From: Trachelipus rathkii
Lineage: Eukaryota > Arthropoda > Malacostraca > Isopoda > Trachelipodidae
Length of the DNA stretch: 11,089 nt
Direction: 5' to 3'
Assembly: GCA_015478945.1 (NCBI GenBank)
Contig: JABUQX010095334.1
Span: 25,001-36,089 of the forward strand
Shown here piece by piece: positions 8,421-11,089 of this stretch. The translations under genes were made by a program, and so were the position numbers. The notes under the pieces are model-generated. The model was given only the letters and a program-made list of their open reading frames with translations, searched no databases and was not told the origin of the DNA. Within the stretch, counting starts at the first letter, position 1. Each line of letters begins with the position of its first letter.

Positions 8421-8796
8421 TCACAATATATAATAAATATATTAAATAATATAAGAATAATAAATATAAATAATAATAATATATATAGTGATATATAATA
8501 TATAATTAATATAAGTATTAATAGATATATATATATTAGTGTATATATATATAAGATATATAATATAATATATATAAATTATAATAAATAAAATAGATAA
8601 TAATATAATAAGTCACAGACTCTAGAACGACGACCGCCGCGTTACTCAGTTGCATAGTTATATTAATGTAGATATATATGAAGTATAATAATATATATAA
8701 TAATACATATATATTATATTAATAGAAATAGAGTATATATAGTATATGGAATTATATAAAAAAATAATATATAGAGATGATAATATATATATATAA

Positions 8797-8838
<42 letters not shown>

Positions 8839-9265
8839 TAAGATAATTAAAAAAAAAAGAAAGAGTAGATAGGATACATTATATAAAATAAGATAATATA
8901 TATATCAGATAATATAAGGATATATAAATAAAATATATTAGAAAGAAGATAGTATATATGAAATAGTAATATAATATAATATTATATAAATATAAATAAT
9001 TATACTAAAATAAAAATATATAAGTATATATAAAGTATAATAAAATAAAGAGTTTAATATAATGAAATATATAAATAAATATAGAATTAGATAAGTAAAT
9101 ATTAAAATATTAATAGTAACTAATATAATATAGAAGATAAAGTATATATATAATATATTATGTATTATATATAAATATAGATAAGTTAAGAGGTAATATA
9201 TAAAGTGAAAAATTATTAAAATAAAAAGAAGTAAAAGAAGAAATAAAAGAACAAAAATATTATAT
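8421..9265. repeat. low-complexity TA/TAA tract, almost lacking C
   Basis: The sequence is almost wholly A and T with scattered G. From 8658 to 9265 I count about six C. It includes a perfect (TA)15 run at 8803-8832. A GC-rich patch interrupts it at 8612-8656 (core 8628-8641, 12 of 14 bases G or C). No coding is possible except very short frames. Confidence 0.9.
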
Positions 9266-9322
9266 ATTGCCTTTTCTACATCTATTTAAAATATCATAAT
9301 TTATTTATATTGAAAAGGTGTT

Positions 9323-9495
9323 TTTATTATTGTTAATTTTACGATTAACTTTAAGTTAATTCATTTTTATTTAAATATTGTTATTAAAGGTATAGTTTTA
9401 AAAGCATAAAACATTTTTAATAAATATATTTAATGTTAATAATTATATGTTTGTGTTTAAGAATAATTATAATTATTAAGGTACCATGGATGAAT
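9323..9495 (+). repeat. diverged direct repeat, copy A
   Basis: The core at 9371-9400 matches 10990-11019 with one inserted and one deleted base and no substitutions. Upstream both copies share a TTA-rich word, then a TGTT...TTTACG word (A ends 9343, B ends 10950). Downstream both reach ATGGATGA (9486-9493 and 11043-11050). Copy A has about 60 more bases between core and ATGGATGA. Neither copy codes for a recognisable protein. Confidence 0.8.
9344..9360. promoter_or_regulatory. 17-bp near-perfect dyad
   Basis: ATTAACTT, one central T, then AAGTTAAT form an exact inverted repeat, the geometry expected of an operator for a dimeric protein. GTTAAT at 9332-9337 can pair with ATTAAC at 9344-9349 instead, so two hairpins compete for the same bases. 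TGTTAAT occurs at 9331-9337, 9434-9440 and 9641-9647, which gives a weak iteron-like impression. In very AT-rich DNA such dyads also arise by chance. Confidence 0.4.
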
Positions 9496-9583
9496 TTAAA
9501 AACATATATATTTACAAACACTGCATATTTATTATAAACAATTATTTACTATAAATAATATTCACAAATGAAGAAATCCGCGC

Positions 9584-9611
9584 AATTCTGATATGGGCAC
9601 GGATTAGAATT
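9584..9611 (+). repeat. 9-bp stem-loop
   Basis: AATTCTGAT (9584-9592) pairs with ATTAGAATT (9603-9611), with one G-T pair, around ATGGGCACGG. The loop is G/C-rich while the stem is AT-rich. The right arm is also the left half of a separate palindrome, so the two structures exclude each other. Confidence 0.5.
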
Positions 9612-9616
9612 CTAAT
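9603..9616. repeat. 14-bp perfect palindrome
   Basis: ATTAGAATTCTAAT is its own reverse complement and contains GAATTC (9607-9612). It shares bases with the preceding stem-loop. It could be a protein-binding site. Confidence 0.7.
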
Positions 9617-9643
9617 TTAATGTTGGTTAAAAGCGATAATTGT

Positions 9644-9659
9644 TAATAGCGGGCTATTA
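9644..9659 (+). repeat. compact 7-bp inverted repeat
   Basis: TAATAGC and GCTATTA flank GG. As RNA this would form a 6-bp stem with a CGGG loop. It lies 28 bases after the 14-bp palindrome, within the same T-richer island. Confidence 0.55.
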
Positions 9660-9748
9660 CTACCTATTTCTCGTTTCAAGTTTTGCATAATCTGGTAAAA
9701 TTTTATTCTAGATTGAGAATTAAATAATTTTAGTTGAAGGATAATAAA

Positions 9749-9799
9749 ATGAACTATACGACATTCCGTTCGGAGCGAAAAAAATATATAATAGAATAG
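9749..9799 (+). CDS. 16-codon open frame with good ribosome-site spacing, possibly cut short
   Basis: GAAGG at 9736-9740 lies eight bases before ATG 9749. The frame reads MNYTTFRSERKKYIIE and stops at TAG 9797-9799. The first twelve codons are of normal composition. The frame then runs into the TA low-complexity tract and stops, so it looks like the start of a gene truncated at about 9780. No family is recognised. The upstream 170 bases hold three dyads, which would suit a leader region. Confidence 0.2.
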   Translation: MNYTTFRSERKKYIIE

Positions 9800-10070
9800 A
9801 ATAAGTTATGAATATTATATATTATAATTATAGAGTATATAATATATAAGTAAGATATATAATTATATATTAAAGAGTAAATGATAATATAATATATAGA
9901 TATATATATATATATATAATAAGTATATATAATATTATATAGATATATAGATATAGAGACGAATATATATATAAGTAATATATAAAAATTAATATATATA
10001 AAAGAGATAGTAATTAATATATATAATATATAATATAATAAATATATATATAATTATATATGTATAAATA
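9780..10070. repeat. low-complexity TA tract
   Basis: This is A/T with scattered G. It includes a 19-base alternating run at 9900-9918. No coding or structured element can be singled out, because almost any segment here can pair with another. Confidence 0.85.
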
Positions 10071-10560
10071 TCAAAAATTTTTTGCTTTTAAGAAATATTT
10101 ATTAGTAATTAATTAATTATAAATAATATTTATTATTTATATTATATGAATGTAATTTTGATTAGGAATTATTATATTATTACTAGAATATGCATATTTT
10201 AATTATATATAATTATATATTTAAATATTATATTATTGAAGATTTAATAATAAAATTGTTTACGAATATAGATTGAATTAAATATATAATTATGATCATG
10301 AATATAAAATTGTGATAATAAATAGATTTTCTGGAGTATATATGATTATGATTAGTAAGATATATATTTTATTAGAATTATATTTAATTATTAATTATTA
10401 TAATTATTATTTATTATATCATATTATTAATGTAAATCTTAGTAATTTATAATTTAATTATATTTTATTAATATTTATATTTATAATATATTACTAACAA
10501 AATTATTATTATTATTTATACATATTATTATAAACAAATATAAACGAATATTATAATATT
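10071..10560. other. AT-rich, higher-complexity island with no gene
   Basis: T is about as common as A and words vary more than in the flanking tracts. Frames are short. The best has an ATG at 10146 and stops at 10200-10202 after 18 codons, rich in Ile and Tyr. No tRNA or rRNA landmark is recognised. Confidence 0.5.
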
Positions 10561-10608
10561 ATAGATAATTATAAATATATTAATATATAATATATATTAT
10601 ATATATAT

Positions 10609-10641
<33 letters not shown>

Positions 10642-10776
10642 TATAATTATAATTAATAATATATATATTAATTAATATATTATATATATATAAGATATTA
10701 ATATATATAATATAATATATATTATTATAGAATTAATATTAATAATAACATATTATATATAATTATATATATAATA

Positions 10777-10822
<46 letters not shown>

Positions 10823-10876
10823 TATAATATTATATATTATTTATATATTATAATATAATATATAATTAATATAATA
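10561..10876. repeat. alternating TA tract
   Basis: Alternating TA runs occupy 10598-10619, 10620-10641 and 10786-10818 (33 bases), with TAA and TTA interruptions between. The sequence could extrude cruciforms and is a site where polymerases and assemblers slip. Confidence 0.9.
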
Positions 10877-10929
10877 TAAATCCTTATTACTTCCTAGTTA
10901 TAATAAGTCCTTTTTATATATAAACTACT

Positions 10930-11052
10930 TATTTCTGTTGTTCATTTACGTAATTCATAACTTAATTTAATTTCTTTTTAGTTTATTTATTAAATATTAG
11001 TTATTAAAGTATAGTTTTATTATAAACATTTATTATTTATTAATGGATGATA
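10930..11052 (+). repeat. diverged direct repeat, copy B
   Basis: This is the second copy of the element described at 9323-9495, about 1.6 kb downstream. The core is at 10990-11019 and ATGGATGA at 11043-11050. It lacks the 17-bp dyad of copy A and instead has the 8-bp palindrome TTACGTAA at 10946-10953. The window ends 37 bases later, so its right limit is not known. Confidence 0.75.
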
Positions 11053-11089
11053 AATTATATATTTTATTATTATATTAAAATATATTATA

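Noticed and set aside
8421..11089. Many potential long hairpins in the TA tracts
   Set aside because: Alternating TA pairs with itself everywhere, so these carry no specific information.

Overview
This window has no gene that I can identify with confidence. The longest open frame is 129 codons, on the minus strand, and it is explained by base composition. I recognise no protein family, rRNA, tRNA, CRISPR array or transposon. The organism cannot be named. The AT-rich right part recalls an organelle genome, a plasmid, or intergenic DNA of an AT-rich eukaryote. The absence of any long frame over 11 kb argues against ordinary bacterial or phage chromosome. Sequencing error, a chimeric or degenerate assembly, or artificial sequence are all live explanations.

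Layout. Positions 1-715 have mixed composition and short, protein-like frames that break off and change phase, as in decayed or error-rich coding DNA. Positions 715-3180, 3241-3590 and 3850-5190 are A-rich and T-poor on the + strand. In three 60-base lines I counted (2041-2100, 2401-2460, 2641-2700) there are 82 A and 22 T. One 83-codon hydrophilic frame (1474-1725) lies in this part. Small balanced islands interrupt it at 3183-3240 and 3590-3850.

Positions 5190-5870 are AT-rich with both strands balanced, and hold a strong Shine-Dalgarno-like motif without an ATG and a long bulged hairpin. Positions 5870-6400 return to A/G-rich sequence, and 6400-6780 is AT-rich. Positions 6780-8340 are A-rich, dense in stop codons and without genes. 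They hold a pyrimidine tract, short GA-rich repeats and a pair of adjacent hairpins (7717-7823). Positions 8400-11089 are very AT-rich. Low-complexity TA tracts alternate with T-richer, more complex islands at 9268-9790, 10070-10560 and 10877-11089.

The best-supported structure is a diverged direct repeat. A segment near 9323-9495 recurs near 10930-11052, with a 30-base core that is almost identical. The first copy sits in an island with several dyads (9344-9360, 9584-9611, 9603-9616, 9644-9659) and ends in a 16-codon frame behind a ribosome-site-like motif. This island is the best candidate for a functional element such as an origin or regulatory region, but nothing proves it. No operon or pathway can be reconstructed.
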